The notes under the pieces: model-generated | Seen by the model: the letters and a program-made list of their open reading frames with translations, nothing else | The model's database searches: none | What the model was told of the DNA's origin: nothing | Program-made: the position numbers and the translations under genes | Shown: positions 53,027-63,219 of the stretch, piece after piece | Numbering within the stretch: position 1 is the stretch's first letter | Layout: the number at the start of each line of letters is the position of its first letter | Source: Laspinema palackyanum D2a | GTDB lineage: Bacteria; Cyanobacteriota; Cyanobacteriia; Cyanobacteriales; Laspinemataceae | DNA length: 64,000 nucleotides | Assembly: GCA_025370845.1 (NCBI GenBank) | Contig: JAMXFF010000004.1 | Span: 159,305-223,304 of the forward strand | Direction: 5' to 3'

Positions 53027-54352
53027 ATGTTCAACCCGTTAAAACTAAAAACCCGTATTTTACTGGGATATTCAGTGCCGTTATTGCTGTCCCTTGGCTT
53101 TGCCGCAGGGATTTCCTGCCAGACCCAGACCCTCCAACAAATACTGGACACCGATGCGGCAGGACAACAAATCCTGGACAACTCGGAACGTATGGTTTCT
53201 GGCCTTTCCCAGATGCAGCGTTATAGTGCCAGCTTTTTAGTCAATCCCGAAGTTGATTTTTTAGTTGAATACGAAAAAAAATCTCAATTATTTGAAGAGG
53301 CCATTGAGTCCCTGAATGGCCAGATTGAAAATCCAGATTTGCAAATTCGCTTAGATAAAATTAAAGAGTTAGGAAATCAAATCGATAGTTTGAATCGCTA
53401 TTTGATGACTTTAACCCAAACTCAAAAAAGAGACCAAGCCATGAGGGCGTTTGCAGCGGCGGAAAGTCATAATCTTTCCCTAGAAATCACCCAAGCGCTG
53501 GAGGATTTTCTGGCGGTTCAGAACCAGATTCAAGGGTCTAAGACCGATGGCACTCATCTTGCGATCGCGACCTTATATGAGTGGATCTGGGTGGGGAGTA
53601 TGATGGTCGTCCTGTTCACCCTGGGGATTTCTACGGCATGGACTTATCGAATTGTCGAGGCGATCGCCCATCCCCTGCTGTCCCTCCAATCTACCGCGAA
53701 GGAAATCACCCATAACATCTTAGTCAGTGAAAGCCTCTCGACTCATCAATCTGCTGACTTGAGTCAAATCAATACCGTCCTGGAAAGCTTGACCCAATCC
53801 GCTAGTCTCCACGCTCAAGAGCTCGAATCCACCCAGGTTCAAGTCGCCCAAATAGAAGATAAAATGCTCTCTTTCAGAGGTCATTTGGGCAAAATCTATG
53901 GACTCACCCATCGGGTGACCGATTTAGCCTCTCAAACCAATCTATTAGCACTTCATGCTGGGGTTGAGTCCCAACGACCGGGATTGGAATGTCACTGTCT
54001 GGAGGCGGTGGCGACAAAAATGCGAACCTTAGCTCACGAAACCAAAAAATCCGCCAAGCAAGTCAATACCCTAGTCACTCAACTCAAAATTGAACCCCAT
54101 GCTGTGGCGATTGAACTGGAAGAATCCGAGCCCAATGTGGAACCGATTTGGAGTGCGATCGCTGAGCTGGCAACCCAGACTCGCGCTATTTCCAAGGCAA
54201 GTCAGCAGCAAGCTACGGCGATTCAACAGGTGTTTGATGCCCTAGAATCTCCTGCTCAAAGCGCTCGGGAAACGGCTCAGACTTTAAGCGAAACTAAAAT
54301 CCGTCTTCAAAAACTCAACCGTGACGCTCATCAGTTGTTTGACCTTTTATAA
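53027..54352 (+). CDS. MCP-like protein with a degenerate signalling tip
   Basis: A 441-residue protein laid out as a chemoreceptor: an N-terminal membrane helix (YSVPLLLSLGFAAGIS), a helical sensing region (residues ~30-180), a second membrane segment (IWVGSMMVVLFTLGISTAWTY) and a coiled-coil cytoplasmic domain. The hairpin tip reads ASQTNLLALHAGVESQRPGLECHCLEAVATKMRTLA. The canonical tip has [21 protein letters not shown], so several CheA/CheW-contact positions have changed and GRGFAVVA is replaced. It may signal weakly, act as a decoy or serve another partner. It lies directly before a canonical MCP. ATG 53027 is the start. Confidence 0.85.
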   Translation: MFNPLKLKTRILLGYSVPLLLSLGFAAGISCQTQTLQQILDTDAAGQQILDNSERMVSGLSQMQRYSASFLVNPEVDFLVEYEKKSQLFEEAIESLNGQIENPDLQIRLDKIKELGNQIDSLNRYLMTLTQTQKRDQAMRAFAAAESHNLSLEITQALEDFLAVQNQIQGSKTDGTHLAIATLYEWIWVGSMMVVLFTLGISTAWTYRIVEAIAHPLLSLQSTAKEITHNILVSESLSTHQSADLSQINTVLESLTQSASLHAQELESTQVQVAQIEDKMLSFRGHLGKIYGLTHRVTDLASQTNLLALHAGVESQRPGLECHCLEAVATKMRTLAHETKKSAKQVNTLVTQLKIEPHAVAIELEESEPNVEPIWSAIAELATQTRAISKASQQQATAIQQVFDALESPAQSARETAQTLSETKIRLQKLNRDAHQLFDLL

Positions 54353-54818
54353 CTGGATTGTTGGTTGGGAGCATTTCAACTGATTTTATCCCATTTAACT
54401 CTTCAACTTCAGCCGTTATTCCTAATTTTTAGTCCCAAAGTGGGGTGTATCTTTTTCTTCCGGGATTGGGTAGCGATCGCCTTTTTGATAACTCGGTTTT
54501 CTCTCTTTTCCCAGCACCGAACTGTATCCCTGTCCCTGGACCTCAAACCCTTGTCCGTTGCTGATTTGGGCCCCTGCCGGATGCACCGCGTTTCCACCGG
54601 GAATGATCCCCTCCAGAAGGATCTAACCATCCCAGGAACCTTTAAACCGATCCCGCATCGAAACGGGAAAGACTAGACTTTAGGTATCACTAGATACACT
54701 GGACCAAGGCAAAACAAACAAGTTGAGGCTAAGGTAAAACCAGAATTATCAGGTGAACCGTTGCTGAGTGCCGATTTAACAGAGTCTCAGTGCATCCCCC
54801 AATTTGAGGACTAAAAAT
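54353..54818. other. Gap between two MCP genes
   Basis: About 465 bp. A 103-codon plus-strand frame (54365-54676) is present but has no clear ribosome site, family resemblance or sensible composition, so I do not call it. The 3' part carries a GAGGA ribosome site (54806-54810) for the MCP start at ATG 54819. Confidence 0.45.
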
Positions 54819-56267
54819 ATGAGGTTAGGGCGAAAGCTTTATATAGGATTCGCGATTCCTACCCTGTGTTTGGCCGGGTTAGGGATTTATTCCCTAATTT
54901 CTTTTGCCAATATCGACCGACAAGTCGAAACGATTTATGATGATCGCGTCGTGCCGTTACAGCAGTTAAAGGTAATTTCTGATGATTACGGAATCTCCGT
55001 GATTGATGCGGTGAATAAGGCGGATCAGGGCTTGTGGACAATGGAACAGGCGTTCCAATCGGTTAGAACCGCTCGCGACCGGATAGAAGTCAACTGGCAG
55101 GCTTATCAAGGGACTCAACTCACTCCCGAGGAGGTCAGACTGATTCGGGAAGTGGAGGAATTGTTCATTCGTGCCGATCGCGATATTGAACGTCTCCAAC
55201 TGGCTTTGCAGACTGGAGACCGGGCTCGTGTGAGCGAATTTAATGGCTATCTCTATAACGTGATTGATCCGCTTACGGAGAAAATCAGTGAGTTAATTAA
55301 TTTACAGTTGGAAATTGCCCAACAAGAACGGGAAAAAGCAGCCGAGGTGTACCAACGCACGCAAATTATTTTTATTCCCTTGTTGTCCCTGGCTTTAGTG
55401 ATTGGTTCACCCCTGGGTTTTGCGATTATCCGAGGGGCGATCGCCGCGACCCTGACCGATATCATCAATACTCTAGCCAGCACCTCCACTCAGATTGCCA
55501 GCGCCACCACAGAACAGGAACAGATTGCCCAACAGCAAGCAGGATCCGTGCATCAAACCAGTATCGCAATGGAACAATTAAATCGGTCTGCCGCTCAAGC
55601 GGCTGATCAAGCGATCGCCTCGGCGACTGGGGCCAAACAAGCCCTCACCCTGACTGGATCCGGGACTCAAGCGGTCGATCGCACCCTGGCGGAAATGACC
55701 AAACTCAATCAAACCGTAGGGGTGATGCGATCGCGGGTGGATGAATTGAGCCAACGAGCCAATCAAATTGGTGCGATCGCCGGACTCGCTAGTGATTTAG
55801 CGAGTCAAACCCGCGTGCTCGCACTCAATGCTGCCGTAGAAGCAGCTCGCGCCGGAGAACAAGGCAAAGGATTTGGGGTCGTTGCTACGGAAATTCGCAA
55901 ATTAGCCGATCAGAGTCATCGATCTGCCGAAAAAATTAATCTCCTCGTCACCGACATCGAAAAAGCCCTCAAATCCACCGTCCTCGCCAGTAGCGAAAGT
56001 TCCGAAAGCGTCACTGAAGGTATCCGCATCGTTGGGGAAACTGCCGCCACCTTTGAAGGGGTGCGAAATGCCATTAATCAAGTCGCCGTTAATGTCTCCC
56101 AAATCTCTCTCAATAGCAAAGAACAAGCCACTGCCATCCAGCAAGTTCTCACCGCTATGAACGACCTGAATCAAGGCGCTTCCCAAAGTGCCACAGGGAT
56201 TACTCAGGTCAAAATTGGTACCCAACGACTGAAAGAAGCCGCGTTGCATCTAAAGTCTGTGGTTTAA
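54819..56267 (+). CDS. Methyl-accepting chemotaxis protein
   Basis: A canonical receptor of 482 residues. Two membrane helices ([20 protein letters not shown] and [22 protein letters not shown]) flank a 4-helix-bundle sensor (residues ~30-185). The cytoplasmic coiled coil carries an intact tip ([41 protein letters not shown]). ATG 54819 is chosen because GAGGA sits eight bases upstream; the frame also opens at TTG 54804. A terminator follows. Ligand unknown. It is the last gene of the chemotaxis-like cluster. Confidence 0.95.
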   Translation: MRLGRKLYIGFAIPTLCLAGLGIYSLISFANIDRQVETIYDDRVVPLQQLKVISDDYGISVIDAVNKADQGLWTMEQAFQSVRTARDRIEVNWQAYQGTQLTPEEVRLIREVEELFIRADRDIERLQLALQTGDRARVSEFNGYLYNVIDPLTEKISELINLQLEIAQQEREKAAEVYQRTQIIFIPLLSLALVIGSPLGFAIIRGAIAATLTDIINTLASTSTQIASATTEQEQIAQQQAGSVHQTSIAMEQLNRSAAQAADQAIASATGAKQALTLTGSGTQAVDRTLAEMTKLNQTVGVMRSRVDELSQRANQIGAIAGLASDLASQTRVLALNAAVEAARAGEQGKGFGVVATEIRKLADQSHRSAEKINLLVTDIEKALKSTVLASSESSESVTEGIRIVGETAATFEGVRNAINQVAVNVSQISLNSKEQATAIQQVLTAMNDLNQGASQSATGITQVKIGTQRLKEAALHLKSVV

Positions 56268-56294
56268 CAACTTACTCCTTTTAACCAGGAACAA

Positions 56295-56330
56295 AAAGAC
56301 GCTCCCAGTTCTCAACAGAGCGTCTTTCTC
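56295..56330 (+). terminator. Terminator of the MCP gene
   Basis: A perfect 10-bp stem, AAAGACGCTC (56295-56304) and GAGCGTCTTT (56318-56327), with a 13-nt loop. The T-rich end is within the stem and the following TCTC. It lies 28 bp after the stop. Confidence 0.8.
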
Positions 56331-56494
56331 ATGAATTCAGAGTTCCCGGTTCTGGTGCCGTCATCCCCTTTATTCATTGAATAGTCCTGCAAGTCATGGG
56401 GGTACAACTCAACGCCGCGAGTCGGGATTTAAAGGCCATTATTTAACCCTTAAACCCCACTTCTGTGATGTTTCTGGGTTCCCCCATTTCCCTG

Positions 56495-57208
56495 TTACCA
56501 AGGAACATTACTCGTGGCCCTCATTAACAAGGGGTGCGCCCACCAGAAACCCAGGGTAAACAGGGTGACGCCGAGATATGCGGGACGTAGAAATTCATCC
56601 CATTTGAGGGTTTGGCGACCCTGGGCGATCGCCAGAAAGGGAATCACGGAAGTCCGAGATTTAACCGCATCAAAGGCTTCTCCATAGCGGGCTTTCATGC
56701 GCCGATCGCCATGCCAAACCGCGAATAAATGGTGCAACACCAAGCCAATGGAGGTCACCAAGGTAAAGGAAGTCCCAATCCACAGAGTATGGGCAAGGCA
56801 CCAAATCACTTGACCCACCATTTGGGGATGGCGACTAATTCTGATAATTCCCGTTTCAAATAAGTGGACTTGAGGCTTGGCGATCGCCGCCACTTCTAAC
56901 AAATTAAACGTCGCCGGGTAGAGAAACAGAAACGAAATCCCCGAGAGGGTCCAGACCAACGGCATCACCCCAGGTAGGCCCTGAACTTGCCACAGTTGGA
57001 GGCCATCGTAGCGGTGGTTAAAGAAATAAATAATCAGCACCACGGCAAAGGGGAGACTCACCAGAGCGAACAAAACTCGGTACAATCGGGGGCCGATGAG
57101 TTGTTCCCCCCGAGGGCGCAGGGCGGCTAATCCACTATGGGCGATCGCGAACCCAAACAACAACCCGATCATTATAAAATGGCTAGAAGTCAACCAGTCT
57201 GAGAACAT
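56495..57208 (-). CDS. NnrU / Z-ISO-like membrane protein
   Basis: A 237-residue membrane protein with about six helices (HFIMIGLLFGFAIAHSGLAAL; RVLFALVSLPFAVVLIIYF; MPLVWTLSGISFLFLYPATF). The motif TGIIRISRHPQMVGQVIWCLAHTLWIGTS is diagnostic of the NnrU family. That family includes plant and algal 15-cis-zeta-carotene isomerase (Z-ISO), a heme protein needed for carotenoid synthesis; cyanobacterial members may do the same. The ATG 57208 start (MFSDWLTSSHF) is preferred over TTG 57244 because the upstream extension lacks a ribosome site. No carotenoid genes are adjacent, so the isomerase role is inference. Confidence 0.85.
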   Translation of the reverse strand: MFSDWLTSSHFIMIGLLFGFAIAHSGLAALRPRGEQLIGPRLYRVLFALVSLPFAVVLIIYFFNHRYDGLQLWQVQGLPGVMPLVWTLSGISFLFLYPATFNLLEVAAIAKPQVHLFETGIIRISRHPQMVGQVIWCLAHTLWIGTSFTLVTSIGLVLHHLFAVWHGDRRMKARYGEAFDAVKSRTSVIPFLAIAQGRQTLKWDEFLRPAYLGVTLFTLGFWWAHPLLMRATSNVPW

Positions 57209-57768
57209 CCCAAGCTCTTTCCCACTCCAAATATCCAACTCCAACGGACCCTTGCGATCCCTGACCCGGCTGGTTCAGATTGCCACCGATGCCGGAACCG
57301 ATGCTTAGGCTCGTCCGAGGTGAAAAACATTTTAAGGCATCCACTAACAAAAAGCGATGGGGGTTTTATCCTCCGGGGGTGGATTCTATATCCAACTGAC
57401 CGATGGATCAACCCGTTATGGGTGGGTTCGTCAGTTCAACTATAAGATAAACTGAGTCAGTTATCAGATCTCCATTAGCAGGGGATCATAATTTTTGACA
57501 GAGGGGATCGCACTCTCTGCTTTGACGGGATCGCCGATCGCCACCTAGTTTTGCTTTTATCTTAGATAAGGCTATCTCCGGCGATTTGGTAACCTCCACT
57601 ACAACCTGACGACTGATTATCCAGGACTAGAATGGCAAGTTATGCTATTTTCCCTCGCCCGCCGAGATTGATTCATCCCATAGCAATATTGGACCTGCCC
57701 ATTCCCGGACCATTGGTGTTAATCCGTCGGTTGCCATCAGACCCTTTGCCCCTTTCAGGTTTAGCAGT
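57209..57768. other. Divergent intergenic region between NnrU-like gene and rbcR
   Basis: About 560 bp with no gene, repeat or obvious hairpin that I could recognise. It should hold both promoters. Confidence 0.45.
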
Positions 57769-58779
57769 ATGTCCGATCTACCTTTTACTTTAGATCAGTT
57801 ACGCATTCTCAAAGCGATCGCCGCTGAGGGCAGCTTTAAACGTGCGGCAGATAGTTTATACGTTTCTCAGCCCGCCGTCAGCCTACAGGTGCAAAACCTA
57901 GAGCGGCAGTTAGATGTCCCACTATTTGATCGCGGGGGGCGTCGCGCCCAACTAACGGAAGCCGGACACCTCTTGCTCAGTTATGGCGAAAAAATTCTGA
58001 CCCTCTGTCAGGAAACCTGTCGCGCCATCGAGGATTTACAAAATCTTCAAGGTGGCACCTTGATTGTTGGGGCTTCCCAAACCACCGGGACCTATCTCCT
58101 GCCCCGGATGATTGGGATATTTCGGCAGAAGTACCAGGATGTCGCGGTGCAATTGCACGTTCATTCCACCAGGCGTACCGCTTGGAGTGTCGCCAACGGA
58201 CAAATCGACCTGGCGATCGTTGGCGGTGAAGTCCCCCCGGAACTCCAAGAGTCCCTAGAAATCCAGCCTTATGCTGAAGATGAACTGGCTTTAATTCTGC
58301 CGGTATTTCATCCCTTTGCCAAACTCGAAAAAATTCAAAAAGAAGACCTTTATAAGTTACAGTTCATCGCCCTGGACTCCCAATCGACTATCCGCAAAGT
58401 CATTGATCAAGTGCTTTCTCGTTGTGATATTGATACTCGCCGTCTCAAATTAGAGATGGAACTCAATTCAATTGAGGCGATTAAAAATGCGGTTCAGTCT
58501 GGTTTAGGCGCTGCTTTTGTTTCGATTTCTGCCATCGAAAAAGAGTTACAAATGGGCATTCTCCACCGCGCCACCATTGAGGGGGTTGTGGTTAAGCGAA
58601 TGCTTTCAGTGATTTACAATCCCAATCGGTATCGATCTAAAGCTGCCGAGGCCTTTAGTCAAGAAATTTTACCCCAGTTTGCAACTCAGCCTTGGGTAGA
58701 TAGCTCAATAGAAAAACCCTTAGAATTTATGGAGGTAGAACCCCTTAAACCCGTTTCCACCAATTCAACGATTAGCTAA
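57769..58779 (+). CDS. rbcR: LysR-type transcriptional regulator RbcR
   Basis: A 336-residue LysR regulator. The N-terminal helix-turn-helix is [22 protein letters not shown], continuing [20 protein letters not shown]. The effector domain includes [21 protein letters not shown], the [11 protein letters not shown] strand and [15 protein letters not shown]. The N-terminus matches cyanobacterial and plastid RbcR (Ycf30) closely, which controls Calvin-cycle genes such as rbcLS in response to carbon status. Target genes are not in this window except possibly rpe. A short C-terminal extension (from about [17 protein letters not shown]) is variable in this family. Confidence 0.93.
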   Translation: MSDLPFTLDQLRILKAIAAEGSFKRAADSLYVSQPAVSLQVQNLERQLDVPLFDRGGRRAQLTEAGHLLLSYGEKILTLCQETCRAIEDLQNLQGGTLIVGASQTTGTYLLPRMIGIFRQKYQDVAVQLHVHSTRRTAWSVANGQIDLAIVGGEVPPELQESLEIQPYAEDELALILPVFHPFAKLEKIQKEDLYKLQFIALDSQSTIRKVIDQVLSRCDIDTRRLKLEMELNSIEAIKNAVQSGLGAAFVSISAIEKELQMGILHRATIEGVVVKRMLSVIYNPNRYRSKAAEAFSQEILPQFATQPWVDSSIEKPLEFMEVEPLKPVSTNSTIS

Positions 58780-58879
58780 ACAGGTTTTAGATTTTAGATG
58801 ACCCGATTGGAGAACGCCGCTCAATCAACTTGATTCATCTGAAATCTAAAATCTGTTCGGTAAAATTACGGCTTTTGAT

Positions 58880-60277
58880 ATGGAAATTTACTGTACTCGT
58901 CCGGGCTGCTTGCGGCCTCAAAATAGTTTTGCGGATCTCGATGATATGACGACCCTCAAAACCATCCAGCAAAAATTTTGTATCACTTGTGGGATGCCGT
59001 TGATTTTAGATGGTCGGTATCTCCCGGTGCGTTTACTGGGTCAAGGGGGCTTTGGGGCGGCTTTTCTGGCTCGCGATCGCCGCACTCCAGCAATGCGAAC
59101 CTGTGTAGTCAAACAATTTCAACCGGCGGGAGATCTCGGTCCCCAACAGTTGGCGATCGCCCATACCCTCTTTGAACGAGAGGCCGAAGTCCTCGATCGC
59201 CTCGGCAACAAACACCCCCAAATCCCGGATTTAATGGCGTTTTTCCCCTTAGAAATTCCCAGCCAAATTCCCGGCAAAAAAGACCAATTTTTTTATTTAG
59301 TTCAAGAGTTTATTGACGGCCAAAATCTCGAAGAAGAATTAAAAACCCAAGGAAATTTTTCCGAGGAACAAGTGCGGGAGGTATTTGTCGAAATCCTGAA
59401 AATTCTCTCCTTTGTTCATGAAAATGATACCATTCATCGGGATATTAAGCCCTCGAATATCATGAGGTCCCGAACCAATGGTCGCCTCTATTTATTAGAT
59501 TTTGGGGCAGTCAAACAAGTCACCCAATCCCCCAGCATAACGAGCAGTGGACGCTCCACCGGCATTTATTCAATGGGGTTTGCTCCCCCCGAACAAATGG
59601 CAGGACGCACCGTATTTCCCTCAACAGATTTATATGCTTTAGCGGTGACTTGCATCATGTTACTCACAGGAAAAGAACCCCAAGAGTTATTCGATGCCTA
59701 CAGCAATGAATGGAATTGGCGAAGTCAAGCAACCCTCAGCGATCGCTTCGCCGATATTTTGGACCGACTCCTCCTCTCTACCCCCAGTCAGCGCTTCCAA
59801 TCCGCCCCAGAAGTCCTAACCGCCCTCAATTCTACCTCCCCATCCCCCATTTCCCCCCCATCCCCCCCTTCTCCCCCATCTACCCCATCCCCCATTTCCC
59901 CCCCATCTCCCCCATCCCCCCCATCCCCCCACTTCTCCACCCTAGAAGTCTTACGAGGAGCAGCCTTTACCGGATTTGAAGGGGGCCTACTGTTAATCAT
60001 GTTACAAAGCTTAGGATTAGCACCGGCGATCGGCACGATCGCCTGGTTAGTGATATTAACTGCCCTGATTTTCGTTCAATCTCGTCGGTTTATTGAAAAG
60101 TATGATTTACTCATCCTCGCGGTTGTCACCTTTGGGATTGTCTTCTTCATTCCGCCTTTTAATCAGGCATTTTTCTGGGAAGCACTCATATTTATCCCAA
60201 TTTTTGCCAGTTGTTGTGCCGTCGCCTTCACCGCACTATTTCGTCTAATTTCTAAACTTATTAGCAAGTTTTTATAG
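58880..60277 (+). CDS. Ser/Thr protein kinase with N-terminal 4-Cys motif and membrane tail
   Basis: A Hanks-type kinase of 465 residues. The N-terminus has a zinc-binding-like set: Cys5, Cys10, Cys34 and Cys37 (YCTRPGC, then FCITCG). Kinase motifs are LLGQGGFGAAFLARD, Lys78 in CVVKQF, HRDIKPSNI (His186, Asp188) and LLDFGAVKQV (Asp207). A Ser/Pro-rich linker (SPISPPSPPSPPSTPSPIS) joins to a C-terminal region with three or four membrane helices (GTIAWLVILTALIFV; LLILAVVTFGIVFFI). The 4-Cys group is typical of cyanobacteria. The PstS-like gene starts 240 bp downstream. The target proteins are unknown. Confidence 0.93.
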   Translation: MEIYCTRPGCLRPQNSFADLDDMTTLKTIQQKFCITCGMPLILDGRYLPVRLLGQGGFGAAFLARDRRTPAMRTCVVKQFQPAGDLGPQQLAIAHTLFEREAEVLDRLGNKHPQIPDLMAFFPLEIPSQIPGKKDQFFYLVQEFIDGQNLEEELKTQGNFSEEQVREVFVEILKILSFVHENDTIHRDIKPSNIMRSRTNGRLYLLDFGAVKQVTQSPSITSSGRSTGIYSMGFAPPEQMAGRTVFPSTDLYALAVTCIMLLTGKEPQELFDAYSNEWNWRSQATLSDRFADILDRLLLSTPSQRFQSAPEVLTALNSTSPSPISPPSPPSPPSTPSPISPPSPPSPPSPHFSTLEVLRGAAFTGFEGGLLLIMLQSLGLAPAIGTIAWLVILTALIFVQSRRFIEKYDLLILAVVTFGIVFFIPPFNQAFFWEALIFIPIFASCCAVAFTALFRLISKLISKFL

Positions 60278-60517
60278 CAAGTTTTTCCTAAAATTAGGTA
60301 TCATGTTATCCGAATTAAAGTGTATTTAATATTACCCAATAAAAGGCTAAAAAACTTTGACTAACATATTCAAACTATCAAGCCCTATATTTTCCCCTCT
60401 AATTATCCAAGTGAGGATAACCTCAAATCTAGTTTTAAACTTCACCCTCATTCCCCGAAACCATCCCCACCCTATCTGACTCCATCTCTCCCCCTTAACC
60501 CCGTTTAATTATCAGCA

Positions 60518-61582
60518 ATGTCACTGAAAAACGAAACAACAATTCTGGTCCTAACCCTGCTAGTTACCGTCAGTTTAGCAGGGGGAATTATCTGGGGGTT
60601 AATCCGAGGATTCGGCACACCCTTTGAACCCGATAATTTAGCCTCGGAAGGCATTTCCTCTCAATCTCAGACCCCCTATCGATTCGATCCTGATGCTAGA
60701 ATTGGCAGTTTTGCCGAAGTTCCTAACCTGCCCTCGGGACTAGCAACTTATGGCGGTAGCACCACTTGGGCACCGATTCGGGGAACCGTCGATCCGGTGA
60801 TTCAAATGGTTTTGCCCCAGTTTAAATTGCGCTATACCCAACATCCGACGAGACCCTCCGGTTCTGGAACGGGAATTGAGATGATGTTAGATAATCAGCT
60901 AGTTTTTGCCCAATCCTCGCGCTCAATTCGAGAAGAAGAACAGCAGAAAGCAAAACAGTTAGGATTTACTCTAAAAGCGATTCCAGTTGCCCTAGATGGA
61001 ATTGCAGTAGCAGTCAATCCCGACTTAAATATTCCTGGATTAACCTTAACTCAACTTCAACAAATTTATACAGGGGATATCTGGAATTGGAGTCAAGTGG
61101 GAGGACCCGATGTGGAGATCGTCCCCTATTCTCGGCGTCCGGAAAACAGTGGCACTATTGAATTTTTCATGGAGAATGTGATGGGTGGGGAGGCATTTGG
61201 GAGCAATGTGCAGTTTATGCCTAGCACAACCCTAGCATTACGAGAAGTCGGCAATAGCCTGGGGGGAATCTACTACGCTTCAGCCCCGGAGATTGTCGGA
61301 CAATGTAGCGTGACTCCCATTGCGATCGCCGGAAAAACTAATCGCCTGATTCCCCCCTATCGAGAACCCTTCGTCCCCGCCGAAGATTGTCCAACCCGAC
61401 GAAATCAACTCAATGCCGCAGCCTTTCAAAGTGGGGAATATCCCCTCACTCGCCGATTATTTGTGATCATCAAAGAAAACGGTCAAATTGATCAACAACT
61501 CGCTGAAGCCTATGCTGCACTCCTCCTCACGGAACAGGGACAAGCTTTAATCGAACAAGCGGGTTTTGTGAGGATTCGTTAA
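60518..61582 (+). CDS. PstS-like periplasmic substrate-binding protein
   Basis: A 354-residue protein. It has an N-terminal membrane anchor (TTILVLTLLVTVSLAGGIIWGL), then a phosphate-type (PBP2/PstS) domain. The fold is recognised from LATYGGSTTWAPIRGTVDPVIQ, PSGSGTGIEMMLDNQLVFAQSSR, the VALDGIAVAVNPDLN strand and LTQLQQIYTGDIWNWSQVGG. Phosphate or another anion is the likely ligand. It has no pst permease or ATPase nearby and follows a Ser/Thr kinase, so a sensor or accessory role is possible; that is inference. Confidence 0.85.
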   Translation: MSLKNETTILVLTLLVTVSLAGGIIWGLIRGFGTPFEPDNLASEGISSQSQTPYRFDPDARIGSFAEVPNLPSGLATYGGSTTWAPIRGTVDPVIQMVLPQFKLRYTQHPTRPSGSGTGIEMMLDNQLVFAQSSRSIREEEQQKAKQLGFTLKAIPVALDGIAVAVNPDLNIPGLTLTQLQQIYTGDIWNWSQVGGPDVEIVPYSRRPENSGTIEFFMENVMGGEAFGSNVQFMPSTTLALREVGNSLGGIYYASAPEIVGQCSVTPIAIAGKTNRLIPPYREPFVPAEDCPTRRNQLNAAAFQSGEYPLTRRLFVIIKENGQIDQQLAEAYAALLLTEQGQALIEQAGFVRIR

Positions 61583-61814
61583 TCAACCCTTCCATCACTG
61601 TGGATTAGGAATTCATGACAATTGTGGAACTGCAAAATACCTTTTTATCCTTTTATGCGGTTTTTAGCCAAAGGTCTTAAAAATCCGCTATAGCTGCCCA
61701 TTTACTCAAATTAAGCAACAGTTTTTACTAACCCATAAAAGAAATATTTGGCAAAAAGTCTATTGTCTATTGATTCATCATTAAACCTCTTGAAATTTAA
61801 GAGTGCGGGGATGC

Positions 61815-62381
61815 CTATTTAAACCCTCTTAGGTAGCGCGCAATATATTTTTGTCCCCGTTCAATATAATAAGGCGAAAAAAGAGTTTCATAATCTTGTT
61901 TGACTAATGCCATAGCTCGCTGCATCCGTTCATGCCCAAAAACAATAAACTGGGCTGTTGATGCTGCATAATATTCACGTTTTGAGTCTTTTACGTTATT
62001 TTTAAACGCATTTTGGTAAAGCAATCGTGCGGCTTGAAGAAAGGCTTTTTCTTCCTCATCAAATTCAATTTGACCTTCACTGGGGAAAAATAATTCTGTG
62101 CGTTTCATAAAACCTATAACTAGATTCATACATTCATGAGTCTGCTCCATAGATAAGCATTCTTGATCTCCGCGACGAAATGCCCATTGAGTGCAACCAT
62201 TGGTCACTTCTAATGCCCGTATTTTGCTAAATTTATCTAAAGTTTTATCAGGAAACTTTTCCACCTCTTCAATATGCTCTTCCATGAGCTGCTTAAAAAA
62301 AGGCAAATCTTTTTGAAAAAACTCTTGCAGTTCTTCAATCTCGGCTAGATTTTCCCAGTAAATTGTTCGGTTTATTTTCAT
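61815..62381 (-). CDS. Helical protein of unknown function
   Basis: A 188-residue, largely helical and charged soluble protein. It begins MKINRTIYWENLAEIEELQEFF. Cys/Met-containing segments TNGCTQWAFRRGDQECLSMEQTHECMN are its most distinctive feature, with a C-terminal basic helix (ERGQKYIARYLRGFK). I do not recognise the family. It lies near the disrupted DUF72 and IS region, so it may be part of a variable locus. Confidence 0.6.
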   Translation of the reverse strand: MKINRTIYWENLAEIEELQEFFQKDLPFFKQLMEEHIEEVEKFPDKTLDKFSKIRALEVTNGCTQWAFRRGDQECLSMEQTHECMNLVIGFMKRTELFFPSEGQIEFDEEEKAFLQAARLLYQNAFKNNVKDSKREYYAASTAQFIVFGHERMQRAMALVKQDYETLFSPYYIERGQKYIARYLRGFK

Positions 62382-62723
62382 AGTTAAAGATTGAGTAACT
62401 CACGGATATCGTAGGGTTTAAAATGATTCCCAAATAAAATACAAATTCAACCTCGGTTTCCCTCATTATTCCATAGAGTGATGCTTTTAACCTCCCTTCA
62501 AGAGCCAAGAGCCGACAATCCCTTCTGCATGGTTCGCAGTTTTCGCAAGTCCCTGCTCGTTTACAACGTTCCCATCGTTCTTGAGGGATAGCAATTGGGT
62601 TAACCGCCTGATCATGTCTGGGGGTCAAGAGGCAGTTAGAAGTAAGCCGCTTCAAACCAGACTTCTTTGGTTAATCCTGCTTTTAGACACCACTGCCGTT
62701 GTGTCACGTGATTATATCCTTTT
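62382..62723. other. Degenerate stretch beside DUF72 and IS region
   Basis: About 340 bp. A minus-strand frame (62335-62655, TTG start) contains a Cys-rich piece (CKRAGTCENCEPCRRDC) that could be a zinc-binding fragment of a broken gene, but it has no proper start and overlaps the helical gene, so I list it only as possible relic DNA. Nothing else is supported. Confidence 0.3.
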
Positions 62724-62852
62724 CTACCACAGGTCGGTTGTTGCCGAAAATACCAATTTCCTAACATCGATAGGGACTGCCTGCCCCAAAGCCTGAAAGC
62801 CTGCTGTCACATTAGCCTGCAACTCGCGGATAAACTTGTTAAAACGTCCCAT
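62724..62852 (-). CDS. Possible mini-ORF overlapping the DUF72 end
   Basis: A 42-codon frame (MGRFNKFIRELQANVTAGFQ...) starts with an ATG inside the last codons of the DUF72 gene, overlapping its stop by 14 bp, the arrangement seen in translational coupling. It has an amphipathic helical look, but no family is recognised and its length is small, so it may be chance. Confidence 0.25.
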   Translation of the reverse strand: MGRFNKFIRELQANVTAGFQALGQAVPIDVRKLVFSATTDLW

Positions 62853-63219
62853 TCTCCACAAAAGTTTTTAACTTAGAAGCATTCCTCACCGCATTTCCGC
62901 CACCGTCGTTGTTGAAGTAAACGAATGCGCTGTGCCCCTGAGTTTCCCACTCCCAAAGACGGGAAGCCCACCAGGACAAATCCTCATCCGAGTAGGAGCC
63001 ACCGTAGAGGGAATGGGGATCGGGACCGTGAAGCCTTACATAGACGAAAGGCGCAGTGGCGCGAAGGATGCAAGGCAGCTGTGCCCCGCTCATGACACAG
63101 TAAGCTACTCCAAAGCGTTCCAGGAGGGAAAATACCTCTTCTATCCCTCTTCTGTCACCCTGGCTAGAGTATAATAAAAAAAACGGCTGAAAGCCAGAGC
63201 AGGACCATGATTGCCCCAA
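62839..63219 (-). pseudogene. DUF72 protein fragment cut by an insertion sequence
   Basis: The C-terminal part of a DUF72-family protein is clear: GIEEVFSLLERFGVAYCVMSG, then ATAPFVYVRLHGPDPHSLYGG, DEDLSWWASRLWEW and SAFVYFNNDGGGNAVRNASKL. Full-length family members have about 240-290 residues, and only the last ~110 remain. The N-terminal part (including the usual first barrel strands) is missing, and the frame instead runs into the region upstream of the transposase ATG. The break lies around 63155-63180. The gene is therefore likely inactivated by the element. A mini-ORF overlaps its 3' end. Confidence 0.8.

Noticed and set aside
54365..54676. 103-codon plus-strand frame between the two MCP genes
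   Set aside because: No ribosome site or known domain; composition random-like.
62335..62655. Cys-rich 106-codon minus-strand frame
   Set aside because: Only a TTG start, overlaps the helical gene, and only a short Cys-rich part looks protein-like; kept as possible relic DNA only.
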